The notes beneath the pieces are model-generated. The model saw only the letters and a list, made by a program, of their open reading frames with translations, did not search any database and was not told where the DNA came from. From the NCBI RefSeq assembly GCF_900156165.1, contig NZ_FTMY01000009.1, positions 186,001-250,000 of the forward strand: DNA of 64,000 nt, given 5' to 3'. Numbering within the stretch: position 1 is the stretch's first letter; each line of letters opens with the position of its first letter. Made by a program: the position numbers and the translations under genes. The stretch comes from Pseudacidovorax sp. RU35E. GTDB taxonomy: Bacteria; Pseudomonadota; Gammaproteobacteria; Burkholderiales; Burkholderiaceae_C. This document shows, piece by piece, positions 27,621 to 42,723 of the stretch.

Positions 27621-28256
27621 CTATTTCGTACCGAAGATCCGGTCGCCCGCGTCGCCCAGGCCCGGCAGGATGTAGCCGTGCTCGTTCAGCTGTCGGTCGA
27701 TGGCCGCCGTGTACACCGGCACATCCGGATGCGCCTCGTACATGGTCGTCAGGCCTTCGGGGCAGGTCAGCAGGCAGACGAACTTGATGGACTTGGGCGA
27801 CAGCTCCTTGAGCCGCTCCACGGCCGCCACGGCCGAATTGCCGGTGGCCAGCATCGGGTCGACCACCACGATGTCGCGCTCCTGCATGTCGCTGGGCATC
27901 TTGAAGTAGTACTCGACGGCGGTGAGCGTCTTGGGGTCGCGGTACAGGCCGATGTGACCGACCCGCGCGCCAGGCACCACGCTGAGCATGCCGTCCAGGA
28001 TGCCCGTGCCGGCGCGCAGGATCGACACGAACACCAGCTTCTTGCCGTCGATCACCTGGCCGCGGGTCACTTCCAGGGGCGTCTCGATCTCGATCTCCGA
28101 CGTCGGGATGTCGCGGGTCACCTCATAGGCCATCAGCGAGGCCAGTTCGTTGAGCAGGCGGCGGAAGCTGTTGGTCGAGGCGTCCTTGCGGCGCATGAGC
28201 GTGAGCTTGTGCTGGACGAGCGGATGGGTGATCAGGTGAGCGTTGGGCGTCGTCAT
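27621..28256 (-). CDS. upp: Uracil phosphoribosyltransferase
   Basis: Makes UMP from uracil and PRPP in the cytoplasm. 211 residues, normal. The PRPP loop [18 protein letters not shown] is present, as are [18 protein letters not shown] and the C-terminal [14 protein letters not shown] uracil-binding loop. Third gene of the URC1-URC4-upp series, so besides salvage it may serve as the first step of uracil breakdown, like URC6/urg2 in fungi. Confidence 0.96.
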   Translation of the reverse strand: MTTPNAHLITHPLVQHKLTLMRRKDASTNSFRRLLNELASLMAYEVTRDIPTSEIEIETPLEVTRGQVIDGKKLVFVSILRAGTGILDGMLSVVPGARVGHIGLYRDPKTLTAVEYYFKMPSDMQERDIVVVDPMLATGNSAVAAVERLKELSPKSIKFVCLLTCPEGLTTMYEAHPDVPVYTAAIDRQLNEHGYILPGLGDAGDRIFGTK

Positions 28257-28306
28257 GAATCGTTCTTGTCAAAAACAGAAGGCGTGCGATGGTAGAGGAG
28301 GCGGGC

Positions 28307-29625
28307 TCAGAACACCGTGCCGTCGCTCTCGATGCGAAGGGGCGGCAAGCCACCGCGCAGACGCTGGGCCACGGCCCTGCCTGCGGCCCAGGTGCCGCCT
28401 TCGAGGATGCAGGCCAGCGGCATCTCCTCGGCGCTGCGGCCAGCATGACGGCGCACGATGGATGCCAGCTCGTCCAGCAGCGCCACCGTCAGCGCGCGCC
28501 ATTCGACGATGAACTCGTCGCCCGGCTGCCAGCTGCGTTCGAGCAGCGCTGGATCACGTGGAACGATGACGCCCGTGTCCAGCAGCAGGCCGCCATTGCG
28601 GTACTCGGGCAGGGCGGTAAGGGCATCCAGCCCCTCGACCTTCACGCCCGCCCACTCGAAGGGCTCGATCAGTGAGTAGGTGAGCCATTGCGACAGTTTG
28701 TGGAAGGGCACCCAGCCATGGGTGCGGCCTTCGCCGCCGACACCACTGTGCGCCCAGCAGTCGCCCAGGGCCAGCGCCGGCTCGCCCGGGCCGGGCAGGG
28801 CGGTGGGCTGCCGGTGCAGGTAGTTGGCTGACGGCCAGATGGCCGAGAGCGAGTCCAGCAGCAGCGTGAGGATGTCGTGAACCTGCACCGTTGCCGTGGG
28901 CGGCACGGCCACGCCTTCGGGCGCGATGAGCATGTCGAACAGGCCGCCCGGCCGCTGCACCTCGGTGCCGAAGACGGCCGGCTGCTCGGCCAGCACCTCG
29001 CCCAGACGGCGCAGCAGCGTGACCCGGCCGTCCAGGCCGACGAGCGGGTTGTCGCTGTGCACCTGGAAGGCCTGCGCCAGGCGGTCGGCGACCAGGCCGC
29101 GCAGCCCGGCCGCGTCGGCCTGCAAGGGGCGTTCGGGGTCGGAAGAGAAAAGCCCCGTCTTGAAGGCATGGAAGCTGGCCACGCCGAGGCCTTCGGAGCG
29201 GGTGAAGCGCTGGTCGGACGCGGACTCGTGGTAGGCCCAGTCCGCCCCGGCGCCGGCGTCGAGCAGTACGCTCACCACGGCCAGGTCGATGCGCGCCTTG
29301 GCCTTCTCGCGGGGTGTCGCCTGCTCGCCCAGCAGCTGATCGAGTTCGGCCGCCCGGTCGACGCCGCCGGCCTCGAAATGCCGCCAGCGGCTGTGGTAAG
29401 GGATCGGCCGCCAGGCGTAGCGCGCCTGGGTGGCCTGGGCCACTTCACGCGCGGCGTCGTCCAGCTTGGTCTCATCACCGATGGTGAAGAAGGCCGAGTC
29501 GCCACGGCGGGCGCGGTCCAGCAGTTCGGCCGCACGCTCGCGCACGGCGACCGTCGTGCGCAGCCAGGCAACGGCGGCCTCGGGTTGGTTGAGGTCGGTG
29601 GCGGGAAGCACGTGTTGGCTGTCCG

Positions 29626-29629
<4 letters not shown>
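28307..29629 (-). CDS. URC4/urg3 family protein (DUF1688)
   Basis: 440 residues, full length for the family. Recognised from blocks such as IPYHSRWRHFEAGGVDR, ARIDLAVVSVLLDAGAGADW, EGLGVASFHAFKTGLFSSDP and FHKLSQWLTYSLIEPFEWAG. In yeasts URC4 is required for uracil catabolism and ribosylurea builds up in its absence, so a step acting on ribosylurea is probable. No standard catalytic fold is evident by eye. Overlaps URC1 by 4 bases (ATGA); upp follows after 50 bases. Confidence 0.9.
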
Positions 29630-30906
<1,277 letters not shown>

Positions 30907-30926
30907 TGCAGGCCCTCAAAAATGTC

Positions 30927-30955
30927 AATGTAGCGAGGGGTCGCATCGCTGGCAA
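30927..30955 (-). promoter_or_regulatory. Sigma-70 promoter of the URC operon
   Basis: Minus strand: TTGCCA (30955-30950), 17 bases, TACATT (30932-30927). The start would fall about 15 bases before the URC1 ATG. AGCGA and TCGCT (30932-30950) flank the spacer as small inverted arms and may form an operator. Confidence 0.6.
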
Positions 30956-31034
30956 GAAAGGGGTTCGGCTGCCGAGCTCTCACCCAAACGGCTGAGCCAC
31001 GTCTGTCATATCAGATATCCGTTACCTTTTGCAA

Positions 31035-31040
31035 TATAGT
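31035..31040 (+). promoter_or_regulatory. Candidate -10 of the MHYT kinase gene
   Basis: TATAGT lies 10 bases before the start codon, close enough for a very short leader. No convincing -35 was found. GATATC-containing inverted sequence (ATATCAGATAT) lies just upstream. Confidence 0.3.
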
Positions 31041-31049
31041 GAAGAAGCC

Positions 31050-34745
<3,696 letters not shown>

Positions 34746-34923
34746 ACGCAGCCGCGTTGACGGGAGCGATGCCGCGGGGGTCTGGCTGACGCTGAGGGCT
34801 GGTCCAGGGGCCACAACTGCGCGAGTGACTCCTGTGCACCGAGGTATTTGAACTATGCAATGTGCGTTATGTCAAATAACGAGTGCGCTTTGGGGCTCAG
34901 AAGTTCGACGATACGCGCCAAGC

Positions 34924-34952
34924 AAAAAAGGCGCCCTTTTCAGGACGCCTTT
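34924..34952 (-). terminator. Terminator of the MHS transporter gene
   Basis: Minus strand: AAAGGCGTCC and GGGCGCCTTT pair over 10 bp (one G-U) around TGAAAA, followed by TTTTTT. It lies about 60 bases past the transporter stop. The rest of 34746-35012 shows no gene. Confidence 0.88.
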
Positions 34953-35012
34953 CACTTGCCTCGGTCGAAAGCAGCAGGCCCTTGAGACCGGCGGCCGACG
35001 CTGCCTCCGCAT

Positions 35013-36350
35013 TCAATCGCGCGAGGATTCCAGCGTCTTGTTGATGTAGAGCGCCACCAGCGTACAGATCGCGCCCGACGCCAGATACACGCCCAGGAAT
35101 GCCAAACCGAAATGGGCGGAAAGCCCCAGTGCCACCAGCGGCGCGAATGCGGCACCCACGAGCCATGCGAAGTCCGAAGTCAGCGCTGCCCCCGTGTAGC
35201 GGTACCGGGCACTGAAGTTCGAGGTCACCGTCCCGGAAGCCTGGCCATACGACAGGCCCAGCAGCACGAATCCGATCAGGATGAACACGTTCTGACCTTC
35301 ACTCGACTTCAGCAGCACCGGCGCCACCAGACTGAACAGGCCGATCAGCGCAGCCAGCGTGCCCAGGGTGTTGCGGCGACCAAAGCGGTCGGCGATCCAG
35401 CCAGAAGCCAGGACGGCCGCGGCACACAGCAGGCCCCCGATCACCTGCACGCCCAGGAAGTCGGCAATGGACTGGTCCGAATAAAGCTGGATCCACGACA
35501 GCGGAAACACCGTCACCAGATGGAACAGCGCATAGCTGGCCAGTGCCGCGAAAGCACCGATGAAGATGTTGTAGCCCTGCGTGCGCAGCAACTCGCCGGC
35601 AGGTGTGGGTTCGAGCTCGCGCTGCTCGAGCGCCCTCTCGTACTCATGGGTCACCACCAGGCGCAACCGGGCGAACAGCGCCACCACGTTGATGGCGAAG
35701 GCCACGTAGAACGGGTAGCGCCAGCCCCAGTTCATGAAATCTTCCTGCGACAGACTGCCGTAGAGGTACATGAACAGCGCACTGGCGATCACGAAGCCGA
35801 GCGGCGCACCGAGCTGGCCCAGCATGGCATACCAGCCGCGACGATGCGGCGGAGCGTTCAACGACAGCAGCGAAGGCAGTCCGTCCCAGGAGCCACCCGT
35901 GCCCAGGCCCTGGCCGATGCGGAACAGGCCCAGCAGCACGATCGCCCAGACGCCGGCGACGTCATAGCTCGGAAGAAAGGCGATGCCCGCGGTCGAGGTT
36001 CCAAGCAGGAACAGCGCGATGGTCAGCTTGGTGGCGCGTCCGTAGCGCTTCTGGATGCCCATCGAGACGATGGTGCCAATGGGGCGCGCGATGAAGGCCA
36101 GCGAGAAAATGGCGAACGCGTAGAGTGTGCCCTCCAGGCGGTCCACAAAGGGGAAGAACAGCTGGGGAAACACCAGCGCGCAAGCGATGCCGAAGACGAA
36201 GAAGTCGAAGTACTCGGACGACCGCCCGATCACCACGCCAACCGCGATGTCGCCCGGGGCCACATCGTGATCATCTGCGTTGACCTGGCGAGCGTCTCGC
36301 TCGAGTTCTCCAGAGTGGATTCCGGCGTGTGCCGGGCTCAGGCTGCTCAT
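35013..36350 (-). CDS. MFS transporter, metabolite:H+ symporter (MHS) family
   Basis: 445 residues with about 12 hydrophobic segments. MHS marks: VVIGRSSEYFDFFVFGIA, FIARPIGTIVSMGIQKRYGR and RIGQGLGTGGSWDGLPSLL; the central-loop RFGRRNTLG sits in the second half. The substrate is probably a small organic acid, unknown. Start ATG at 36350 has GGAG 7 bases upstream, but the first 20 residues (LSPAHAGIHSGELE) look like translated repeat DNA: the underlying CCGGC-GTGT-GCCGG hairpin may have been captured as a 5' extension. Confidence 0.9.
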   Translation of the reverse strand: MSSLSPAHAGIHSGELERDARQVNADDHDVAPGDIAVGVVIGRSSEYFDFFVFGIACALVFPQLFFPFVDRLEGTLYAFAIFSLAFIARPIGTIVSMGIQKRYGRATKLTIALFLLGTSTAGIAFLPSYDVAGVWAIVLLGLFRIGQGLGTGGSWDGLPSLLSLNAPPHRRGWYAMLGQLGAPLGFVIASALFMYLYGSLSQEDFMNWGWRYPFYVAFAINVVALFARLRLVVTHEYERALEQRELEPTPAGELLRTQGYNIFIGAFAALASYALFHLVTVFPLSWIQLYSDQSIADFLGVQVIGGLLCAAAVLASGWIADRFGRRNTLGTLAALIGLFSLVAPVLLKSSEGQNVFILIGFVLLGLSYGQASGTVTSNFSARYRYTGAALTSDFAWLVGAAFAPLVALGLSAHFGLAFLGVYLASGAICTLVALYINKTLESSRD

Positions 36351-36424
36351 CGAAAGTCTCCCTTGTTCCGAGGAGGGCCCAGATTACCACGCGAGCTTCG
36401 CAGCTCCGTCGGACGGCAGCTATA

Positions 36425-36437
36425 GGACAAATTGTCC
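36425..36437. promoter_or_regulatory. Palindrome between the MHS transporter and cyoA
   Basis: GGACAA-A-TTGTCC is a perfect 13-bp odd palindrome about 90 bases before cyoA, adjoining a weak -10-like TATAGG (36421-36426). It is a candidate operator for cyoA or the transporter. No known regulator is assigned. Confidence 0.4.
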
Positions 36438-36529
36438 AATCGCCTACGCGGGCGTGCACCTCTACAGTGCGGACTCCTGCCGCCGGCGCGCGAGGTGCCG
36501 GCCTGCTCGTTCCCTTCAGATTCCAGCGT

Positions 36530-37528
36530 ATGCCTTCATTCAAGACCTTCCGCGCGCCAGTCATCCTGGCCGCCACGGCGCTTCTGGCCGGTTGCAACAT
36601 GGTGGTGCTCAATCCCTCGGGGGACGTCGCCTCGCAGCAGGGCCGCCTCGTGATGATCGCAACCGGGCTGATGCTGCTGATCATCATTCCGGTGATCGTG
36701 CTGACGCTGCTGTTCGCCTGGCGCTACCGTGCCGCGAACAAGGACGCGGACTACCAGCCCGACTGGCACCACTCCACCCGTCTCGAACTCGTGATCTGGT
36801 CGGCGCCACTGTTGATCATCATCGCGCTGGGCGCATTGACGTGGATCAGCACCCATACGCTGGACCCCTATCGCCCCCTGGACCGCGTCGCCGCCGGCAA
36901 GCCCGTGGCGGCCGATGTCAAGCCGCTGGAGATCCAGGTGGTCTCGCTGGACTGGAAATGGCTGTTCATCTACCCCGAGCAGGGCATCGCGACCGTCAAT
37001 GAGGTCGCCGCACCGGTCGACCGTCCCATCCGCTTCAAGCTGACCTCGAGCACCACGATGAATGCGTTCTACGTGCCCGACCTCGCCGGCATGATCTACA
37101 CCATGCCCGGCATGCAGACCGAGCTCAACGCCGTCATCAACAAGCCCGGCGTCTACCACGGCCTGTCCTCGCACTACAGCGGTGCCGGCTTCTCGGGCAT
37201 GACCTTCAAATTCCACGGTGTCTCCGATCAGGACTTCGCCAAGTGGGTGGCCGATGCCAAGTCTGGCAGCCAGAGCCTGACTCGCGCGGTCTACAACGAC
37301 CTGGCCCGTCCCAGCGAGCGCAACCCGGTGCGGCGCTTCGCGTCGGTCGATGCGGATCTGTACTCGCGTGTGCTCGGCCTGTGCACCGTCGACGGCCAGC
37401 GCTGCATGCACGAGGTGATGGCCCAGGACGCCCTGCGCGGCCGCACCAAGGCTGGTGAAGCCGCCGTCGCCGCGCTCATGCCCCAGCAGATCTGCACGCC
37501 CAACCAACCGGTCGACCTGCTCAACTGA
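36530..37528 (+). CDS. cyoA: Quinol oxidase subunit II (CyoA)
   Basis: 332 residues from the ATG at 36530, which yields a lipoprotein signal (LLAGC, Cys22) as in CyoA; the frame is open upstream. Two helices at about 42-64 and 85-105, then a cupredoxin domain ([59 protein letters not shown]). The Cu-A cysteines of cytochrome c oxidases are missing from the cupredoxin site, so electrons come from quinol. Two cysteines near the C-terminus ([10 protein letters not shown]) are outside that site. Confidence 0.95.
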   Translation: MPSFKTFRAPVILAATALLAGCNMVVLNPSGDVASQQGRLVMIATGLMLLIIIPVIVLTLLFAWRYRAANKDADYQPDWHHSTRLELVIWSAPLLIIIALGALTWISTHTLDPYRPLDRVAAGKPVAADVKPLEIQVVSLDWKWLFIYPEQGIATVNEVAAPVDRPIRFKLTSSTTMNAFYVPDLAGMIYTMPGMQTELNAVINKPGVYHGLSSHYSGAGFSGMTFKFHGVSDQDFAKWVADAKSGSQSLTRAVYNDLARPSERNPVRRFASVDADLYSRVLGLCTVDGQRCMHEVMAQDALRGRTKAGEAAVAALMPQQICTPNQPVDLLN

Positions 37529-37583
37529 GGACGCCGCCCTCCCCGGCCCGCATCCCGGCACCCATTCGAAGAAACGAAGCCCT

Positions 37584-39587
37584 ATGACTGAACCTTCTAC
37601 CGCCGCGCCCCACTGGCTGCTGGGGCGGCTGACCTGGGAATCCGTTCCCATGGCGCACGAGCCGATCGTGCTGTGGACCTTCATCGCCGTCGCGCTCGGC
37701 GGCCTGGCCATGTTGGCGCTACTCACCAAGTTCCGCCTTTGGGGCCCCCTGTGGCGCGACTGGTTCTGCAGCATCGACCACAAGAGGATCGGGATCATGT
37801 ACATGATCCTGGGCATCGTGATGCTGCTGCGCGGCTTCGCCGACGCGCTGATGATGCGGCTGCAGCAGGCCGTGGCCTTCGGCGACAACATGGGATACCT
37901 GCCGCCGCACCACTACGACCAGATCTTCACGGCGCATGGCGTCATCATGATCTTCTTCGTGGCGATGCCGCTGGTGACGGGCCTGATGAACTACCTCGTG
38001 CCGCTGCAGATCGGCGCGCGCGATGTGGCCTTCCCCTTCCTGAACAACTTCAGCTTCTGGATGACCACCGGCGGCGCCGTGCTGGTGATGCTGTCGCTGT
38101 TCCTGGGCGAGTTCTCCACCGCCGGCTGGCTCGCGCTGTCGACGCTGGGCAACCAGAACCCCGGGGTGGGTCTCGATTACTACATCTGGGCATTGCAGAT
38201 CGCGGGGGTGGGCACCACGCTCTCGGGCATCAACCTGCTGGTGACCATCGTCAAGATGCGCGCACCCGGCATGGGCCTGATGAAGATGCCCGTCTTCACC
38301 TGGACCTCGCTGTGCACCAACGCGCTGATCGTGGCCTCCTTCCCGGTGCTGACGGCCGCCCTGGTGCTGATGTCCCTCGACCGCTACGTCGGCACGAACT
38401 TCTTCACCAACGTGTCGGGCGGCAACCCGATGCTGTACGTCAACCTGATCTGGATCTGGGGCCACCCTGAGGTCTACATCCTGGTGCTGCCGGCCTTCGG
38501 CGTGTTCTCCGAGGTGGTGGCCACCTTCTCGGGCAAGCGCCTGTTCGGCTACACGTCCATGGTCTATGCCACGGTCTGTATCACCATCCTGTCGTACATC
38601 GTGTGGCTGCACCACTTCTTCACGATGGGCTCGGGTGCGAGCGTGAACGCCTTCTTCGGCATCACGACCATGATCATCTCGATCCCGACGGGCGCGAAGA
38701 TCTTCAACTGGCTCTTCACCATGTACCGCGGCCGCATCCGCTTCGAGCCGCCCATGCTCTGGACCGTCGGCTTCATGGTCACCTTCGCCATCGGCGGCAT
38801 GACCGGTGTGCTGCTGGCCGTGCCCCCGGCAGACTTCGTGCTGCACAACAGCCTGTTCCTGATCGCCCACTTCCACAACGTGATCATCGGCGGCGTCGTG
38901 TTCGCCATGTTCGCCGGCATCAACTACTGGTTCCCGAAGGCCTTCGGCTACAAGCTGGACGCCTTCTGGGGCAAGTGCTCGTTCTGGTTCTGGCTGGTGG
39001 GCTTCTACGTGGCCTTCATGCCGCTCTATGTGCTTGGCCTGATGGGTGTGACGCGTCGCGTCAACCATTTCGAAGACACCTCGCTGCAGATCTGGTTCCA
39101 GATCGCCGCCTTTGGCGCCGTGCTCATCGCCTGCGGCATCGGCTGCTTCCTGATCCAGCTGGGCGTGAGCTACCTGCGCCGCGAGCAGCTGCGCGACCAC
39201 ACGGGCGACCCGTGGAACGGCCGCACGCTGGAGTGGGCGACCTCCTCGCCCCCGCCGCAGTACAACTTCGCGTTCACGCCGGTCGTGCATGAGGTCGACG
39301 CGTGGTGGGACATGAAGCAATACGGCTACAAGCGTCCGCTGGGTGGCTTCAAGCCGATCCACATGCCCGCCAACACCGGCGCCGGCGTGGTGATCTCGGT
39401 GTTCTCGGTGATCTGCGGCTTCGCGCTGATCTGGCACATGTGGCCGCTGGCCGCCGCCTCGTTCGCAGCCACCATCCTGGCGTCGATCATCCACACCTTC
39501 AACTACAAGCGCGACTACTACATCCCGGCCGACGAAGTCTCGGCTGCCGAGAACGCGCGCACCCAACTGCTGGCCCGTCATGTCTGA
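37584..39587 (+). CDS. cyoB: Quinol oxidase subunit I (CyoB)
   Basis: Catalytic heme-copper subunit, 667 residues with about 15 helices. Ligands are visible: low-spin heme His in [10 protein letters not shown], Cu-B His and cross-linked Tyr in [12 protein letters not shown] (about 293 and 297), HH in [12 protein letters not shown], and heme ligands in [12 protein letters not shown]. Pumps protons while reducing O2 to water in the inner membrane. Its 3' end overlaps cyoC by 8 bases. Confidence 0.97.
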   Translation: MTEPSTAAPHWLLGRLTWESVPMAHEPIVLWTFIAVALGGLAMLALLTKFRLWGPLWRDWFCSIDHKRIGIMYMILGIVMLLRGFADALMMRLQQAVAFGDNMGYLPPHHYDQIFTAHGVIMIFFVAMPLVTGLMNYLVPLQIGARDVAFPFLNNFSFWMTTGGAVLVMLSLFLGEFSTAGWLALSTLGNQNPGVGLDYYIWALQIAGVGTTLSGINLLVTIVKMRAPGMGLMKMPVFTWTSLCTNALIVASFPVLTAALVLMSLDRYVGTNFFTNVSGGNPMLYVNLIWIWGHPEVYILVLPAFGVFSEVVATFSGKRLFGYTSMVYATVCITILSYIVWLHHFFTMGSGASVNAFFGITTMIISIPTGAKIFNWLFTMYRGRIRFEPPMLWTVGFMVTFAIGGMTGVLLAVPPADFVLHNSLFLIAHFHNVIIGGVVFAMFAGINYWFPKAFGYKLDAFWGKCSFWFWLVGFYVAFMPLYVLGLMGVTRRVNHFEDTSLQIWFQIAAFGAVLIACGIGCFLIQLGVSYLRREQLRDHTGDPWNGRTLEWATSSPPPQYNFAFTPVVHEVDAWWDMKQYGYKRPLGGFKPIHMPANTGAGVVISVFSVICGFALIWHMWPLAAASFAATILASIIHTFNYKRDYYIPADEVSAAENARTQLLARHV

Positions 39588-40212
39588 TCTCGCCTACGCA
39601 ACCGGCACCGCCGGCGACACCACCGACCGCGCCTACCACCTGGCAGAGGAGCCCCATCCGGAGAACGGCACCTCGCTGGGCTTCTGGCTCTACCTGATGA
39701 GCGACTGCCTGATCTTCGCGGCGCTCTTCGCAACCTATGGCGTGCTCGGCCGCAGCTATGCCGGTGGCCCGAGCGGCGCCGAGCTGTTCGACCTGAAGCT
39801 GGTGGCCATCAACACGGGCTTCCTGCTGCTGTCGTCGATCACCTTTGGCTTCGCCATGCTCCAGAAGCAGCAGAACAAAGTGGGCGGCACGCTGGGCTGG
39901 CTGGCCATCACCGGCGTCTTCGGCCTGTGCTTCCTGGGCGTGGAGCTTTATGAGTTCCACCACCTGATCCATGAAGGCGCCACGCCGCAGAGCAGCGCCT
40001 TCCTGTCGGCCTTCTTTGCGCTCGTGGGCACCCACGGCCTGCATGTGACCTTCGGCTCCATCTGGCTGGTCGTGCTGATGATCCAGATCTCCAAGCGCGG
40101 CCTGATCCACGAGAACAAGCGGCGCCTGATGTGCCTGTCGATGTTCTGGCACTTTCTGGACGTCGTCTGGATCGGCGTCTTCACCTTCGTCTACCTGATG
40201 GGAGTGCTGTGA
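39580..40212 (+). CDS. cyoC: Quinol oxidase subunit III (CyoC)
   Basis: 210 residues with five hydrophobic segments, the CyoC layout. Marks: [60 protein letters not shown] and [19 protein letters not shown]. Overlaps cyoB at its start and shares one base with cyoD at its stop. Confidence 0.96.
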   Translation: MSDLAYATGTAGDTTDRAYHLAEEPHPENGTSLGFWLYLMSDCLIFAALFATYGVLGRSYAGGPSGAELFDLKLVAINTGFLLLSSITFGFAMLQKQQNKVGGTLGWLAITGVFGLCFLGVELYEFHHLIHEGATPQSSAFLSAFFALVGTHGLHVTFGSIWLVVLMIQISKRGLIHENKRRLMCLSMFWHFLDVVWIGVFTFVYLMGVL

Positions 40213-40631
40213 TGAGTACCCATGCCACCCACGCGGCCCATGCCGGCCACACCCATGACGATCATCACCATGACGACCACCACGGCGACGTGGGGCCGCA
40301 CAGCAGCTTCTCGGGCTACATGATCGGTTTCGTGCTGTCGATCGTCCTCACCGCCATTCCTTTCTGGCTGGTGATGAACGACGTGATCAGCAACCGCAAC
40401 ACGGCCGTCATCGTGCTGGGCGCCTTCGCCATCGTGCAGATCGTCGTCCACATGATCTTCTTCCTGCACATGAACGGGAAGGTCGAGGGCGGCTGGACCA
40501 TGCTGTCCACCATCTTCACCATCGTCTTCGTGGCCATCGCGATCGCGGGCACGCTGTGGGTCATGTTCCACATGAACACGAACATGATGCCGGCCCACGA
40601 GATGCACCAGCACATCCAGCGCGCGCAATGA
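40212..40631 (+). CDS. cyoD: Quinol oxidase subunit IV (CyoD) with His-rich N-terminus
   Basis: 139 residues, three helices, with the CyoD blocks GYMIGFVLSIVLTAIPFWLV, VQIVVHMIFFLHMNGKVEGG and TLWVMFHMNTNMM. The first 30 residues carry many histidines and aspartates (HTHDDHHHDDHHGD), far more than E. coli CyoD, and could bind a metal such as copper or zinc. The frame overlaps the SURF1 gene by 4 bases. Confidence 0.93.
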   Translation: MSTHATHAAHAGHTHDDHHHDDHHGDVGPHSSFSGYMIGFVLSIVLTAIPFWLVMNDVISNRNTAVIVLGAFAIVQIVVHMIFFLHMNGKVEGGWTMLSTIFTIVFVAIAIAGTLWVMFHMNTNMMPAHEMHQHIQRAQ

Positions 40632-41374
40632 CGCAGCGCCGCCGCGGTCAGGTCCTGGTGCCTGCCGCGGCACTTTTTTTTGTGCTCCTGCTGGCCCTGG
40701 GCAGCTGGCAGGTGCATCGCCTCGGCTGGAAGCGCGCGCTGATCGCACGGGTCGAAGCCCGGGTGACGGCAACGCCGGCCGACGCACCGGCTCGCGCTGC
40801 GTGGCCGTCCGTCACCGCCGAGAGTGCGGAATACCAGCGCGTGAAGCTCCAGGGCCGCTTCCTGCCGGACAAGGCGGCGCTGGTGCAGGCAACGACCGAC
40901 CTGGGCGCCGGCTTCTGGCTGCTGACGCCGCTAGAGCGGCCGGACGGCAGCTTCGTGTGGGTCAACCGCGGCTTCCTTCCCCCGCAGGCGCGTGAGCCCT
41001 CGGCCCGCGGCCGGGCCGAGCCGACCGGCACCGTCGACGTGGTGGGCCTGCTGCGCATCACCGAGCCCAAGGGCGCCTTCCTGCGTCACAACGATCCCGC
41101 CGCCAACCGCTGGTATTCGCGCGACATCGCCGCGCTCACCGCGGCCCGCGGGCTTCCGGCCGCCGACACCGCCCCTTACTTCGTGGACGCGGCCCGCGAC
41201 CCGCGGCAGGCCGAGGGCACCTGGCCCGTGGGCGGCCTGACCGTCATCCGCTTTCCCAATAACCACCTGATGTACGCCATCACCTGGTACGGGATGGCCC
41301 TGCTCCTGCTCGTGGGCATGGGCTATGCCTGGCGCCGGGGCGCGCTGGCACCGGACGACAATCCGGCGCAATGA
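40628..41374 (+). CDS. SURF1-family oxidase assembly protein
   Basis: 248 residues with the SURF1 layout: one helix near each end (VLVPAAALFFVLLLALGSWQ; YAITWYGMALLLLVGMGYAW) and a periplasmic domain between, with RVKLQGRFLPD, WLLTPLERPDGSFVWVNRGF and GLTVIRFPNNHLMYAITWYG. SURF1 helps insert heme a in heme-copper oxidases. Being fused into the cyo operon it resembles Surf1q of Paracoccus, which serves the ba3 quinol oxidase. No heme O synthase (cyoE) is present here. Confidence 0.9.
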   Translation: MTQRRRGQVLVPAAALFFVLLLALGSWQVHRLGWKRALIARVEARVTATPADAPARAAWPSVTAESAEYQRVKLQGRFLPDKAALVQATTDLGAGFWLLTPLERPDGSFVWVNRGFLPPQAREPSARGRAEPTGTVDVVGLLRITEPKGAFLRHNDPAANRWYSRDIAALTAARGLPAADTAPYFVDAARDPRQAEGTWPVGGLTVIRFPNNHLMYAITWYGMALLLLVGMGYAWRRGALAPDDNPAQ

Positions 41375-42723
41375 GCGCCAGCCCTTCCGACTCCCCCGCC
41401 CTGCTCGCGGCCCGCGCCCAGGTGCGGGCCCAGGCCGCGCGAGGCCTCGATTCGGCCACCGGCCGCAAGAACCTGCACCAGCTCATCCAGCTGCGCTGGA
41501 TCGCTGCCTTCGGCCAGATCGTCACCATCGAGGTGGCGCACTACGGCCTGCAATTGCCCATTCCGATGGAGCCCATGCTGGCCGTGCTGGCCGGCCTGCT
41601 GGCATTCAACGTGCTGAGCCTGCTGCGTTGGCGCACCGGCCGGCGGGTGACCAATGGCGAGCTGTTCCTGGGCCTGATGGTGGACGTGGGCACGCTCACG
41701 GCCCAACTGCACCTGAGTGGCGGGATCAGCAATCCCTTCGTCTACCTCTACCTGCTTCAGGTCACCCTGGGTGCCGTGCTGTTGCGCGCATGGGCCGTGT
41801 GGACCATGGTGGCCGTGGCGATCGGCTGTGTCGCCGGCCTGGCGATCTTCAGCAGGCCACTGCCAGTGGCGTTGGAGGCGCACCGCGGGCTTGCCAGCCC
41901 CTACCTGTCGGGGCTGCTGATCTGCTTCGCGCTCAATGCCGTATTGCTGGTCGTGTTCATCACCCGCATCGGCCAGAACCTGCGCGAGCGCGACGCCCGC
42001 CTGGCCGCGCTGCGCCAGCGCGCCGCGGAGGAAGAGCACATCGTGCGCATGGGCCTGCTGGCCTCCGGCGCGGCGCACGAGCTGGGCACGCCCCTGGCCA
42101 CGCTGGCCGTGATCCTGGGCGACTGGCAGCACCTGCCCCACTTCAATTCCGATCCCGAACTGCTTCAGGACGTGACCGAGATGCAGACCCAGGTGCTGCG
42201 TTGCAAGTCCATCGTCAGCGGCATCCTGCTGTCGGCTGGCGAGACGCGGGGCGAGTCCTCGGCCATGACCACCGTCTGTCGCTTCCTCGACGACCTGGTG
42301 GCCGACTGGCGCTCCACCCGCTCAGGCACGGTGCTGCTCTACAGCAACCGCTTTGGGCACGATCTGCCCATGGTCTCGGACTCGGCCATCGCGCAGATGA
42401 TCTGCAACGTGCTGGACAATGCCCGCGAGGCCTCTCCGCAGCGGATCCACCTCCATGTGGGCCGCGAAGACGACACGCTGGTGCTCGAGGTGTTCGACGA
42501 AGGACCGGGCTTTCGTGCCGACATGCTCACGCGACTGGGCACGCCGTACCAGTCGACCAAGGGGCGCCCCGGCAGCGGCCTGGGCCTGTTCCTCGTCGTG
42601 AACGTCGCCCGCACCCTGGGCGGTCAGGTGGAGGCCGCCAATCGTGCGGAGGGCGGTGCGCTGGTGCGCATCACGCTGCCTCTCGCCGCCGTCACGCTAG
42701 CCACCACGGATCCCGCTGAATGA
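41371..42723 (+). CDS. regB: RegB/PrrB-type redox sensor histidine kinase
   Basis: 450 residues. Six N-terminal helices; the quinone-site heptapeptide GGISNPF at 117-123; H-box ASGAAHELGTPLATLAVIL with His236; the redox-active cysteine equivalent to Rhodobacter Cys265 in QVLRCKSIV at 278; N-box MICNVLDNAREASP; and G-box GRPGSGLGLFLVVNVA. RegB reads the quinone pool and cytoplasmic redox state. Overlaps SURF1 and the regulator gene by 4 bases each, so it is transcribed with the oxidase whose activity sets its signal. Confidence 0.94.
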   Translation: MSASPSDSPALLAARAQVRAQAARGLDSATGRKNLHQLIQLRWIAAFGQIVTIEVAHYGLQLPIPMEPMLAVLAGLLAFNVLSLLRWRTGRRVTNGELFLGLMVDVGTLTAQLHLSGGISNPFVYLYLLQVTLGAVLLRAWAVWTMVAVAIGCVAGLAIFSRPLPVALEAHRGLASPYLSGLLICFALNAVLLVVFITRIGQNLRERDARLAALRQRAAEEEHIVRMGLLASGAAHELGTPLATLAVILGDWQHLPHFNSDPELLQDVTEMQTQVLRCKSIVSGILLSAGETRGESSAMTTVCRFLDDLVADWRSTRSGTVLLYSNRFGHDLPMVSDSAIAQMICNVLDNAREASPQRIHLHVGREDDTLVLEVFDEGPGFRADMLTRLGTPYQSTKGRPGSGLGLFLVVNVARTLGGQVEAANRAEGGALVRITLPLAAVTLATTDPAE

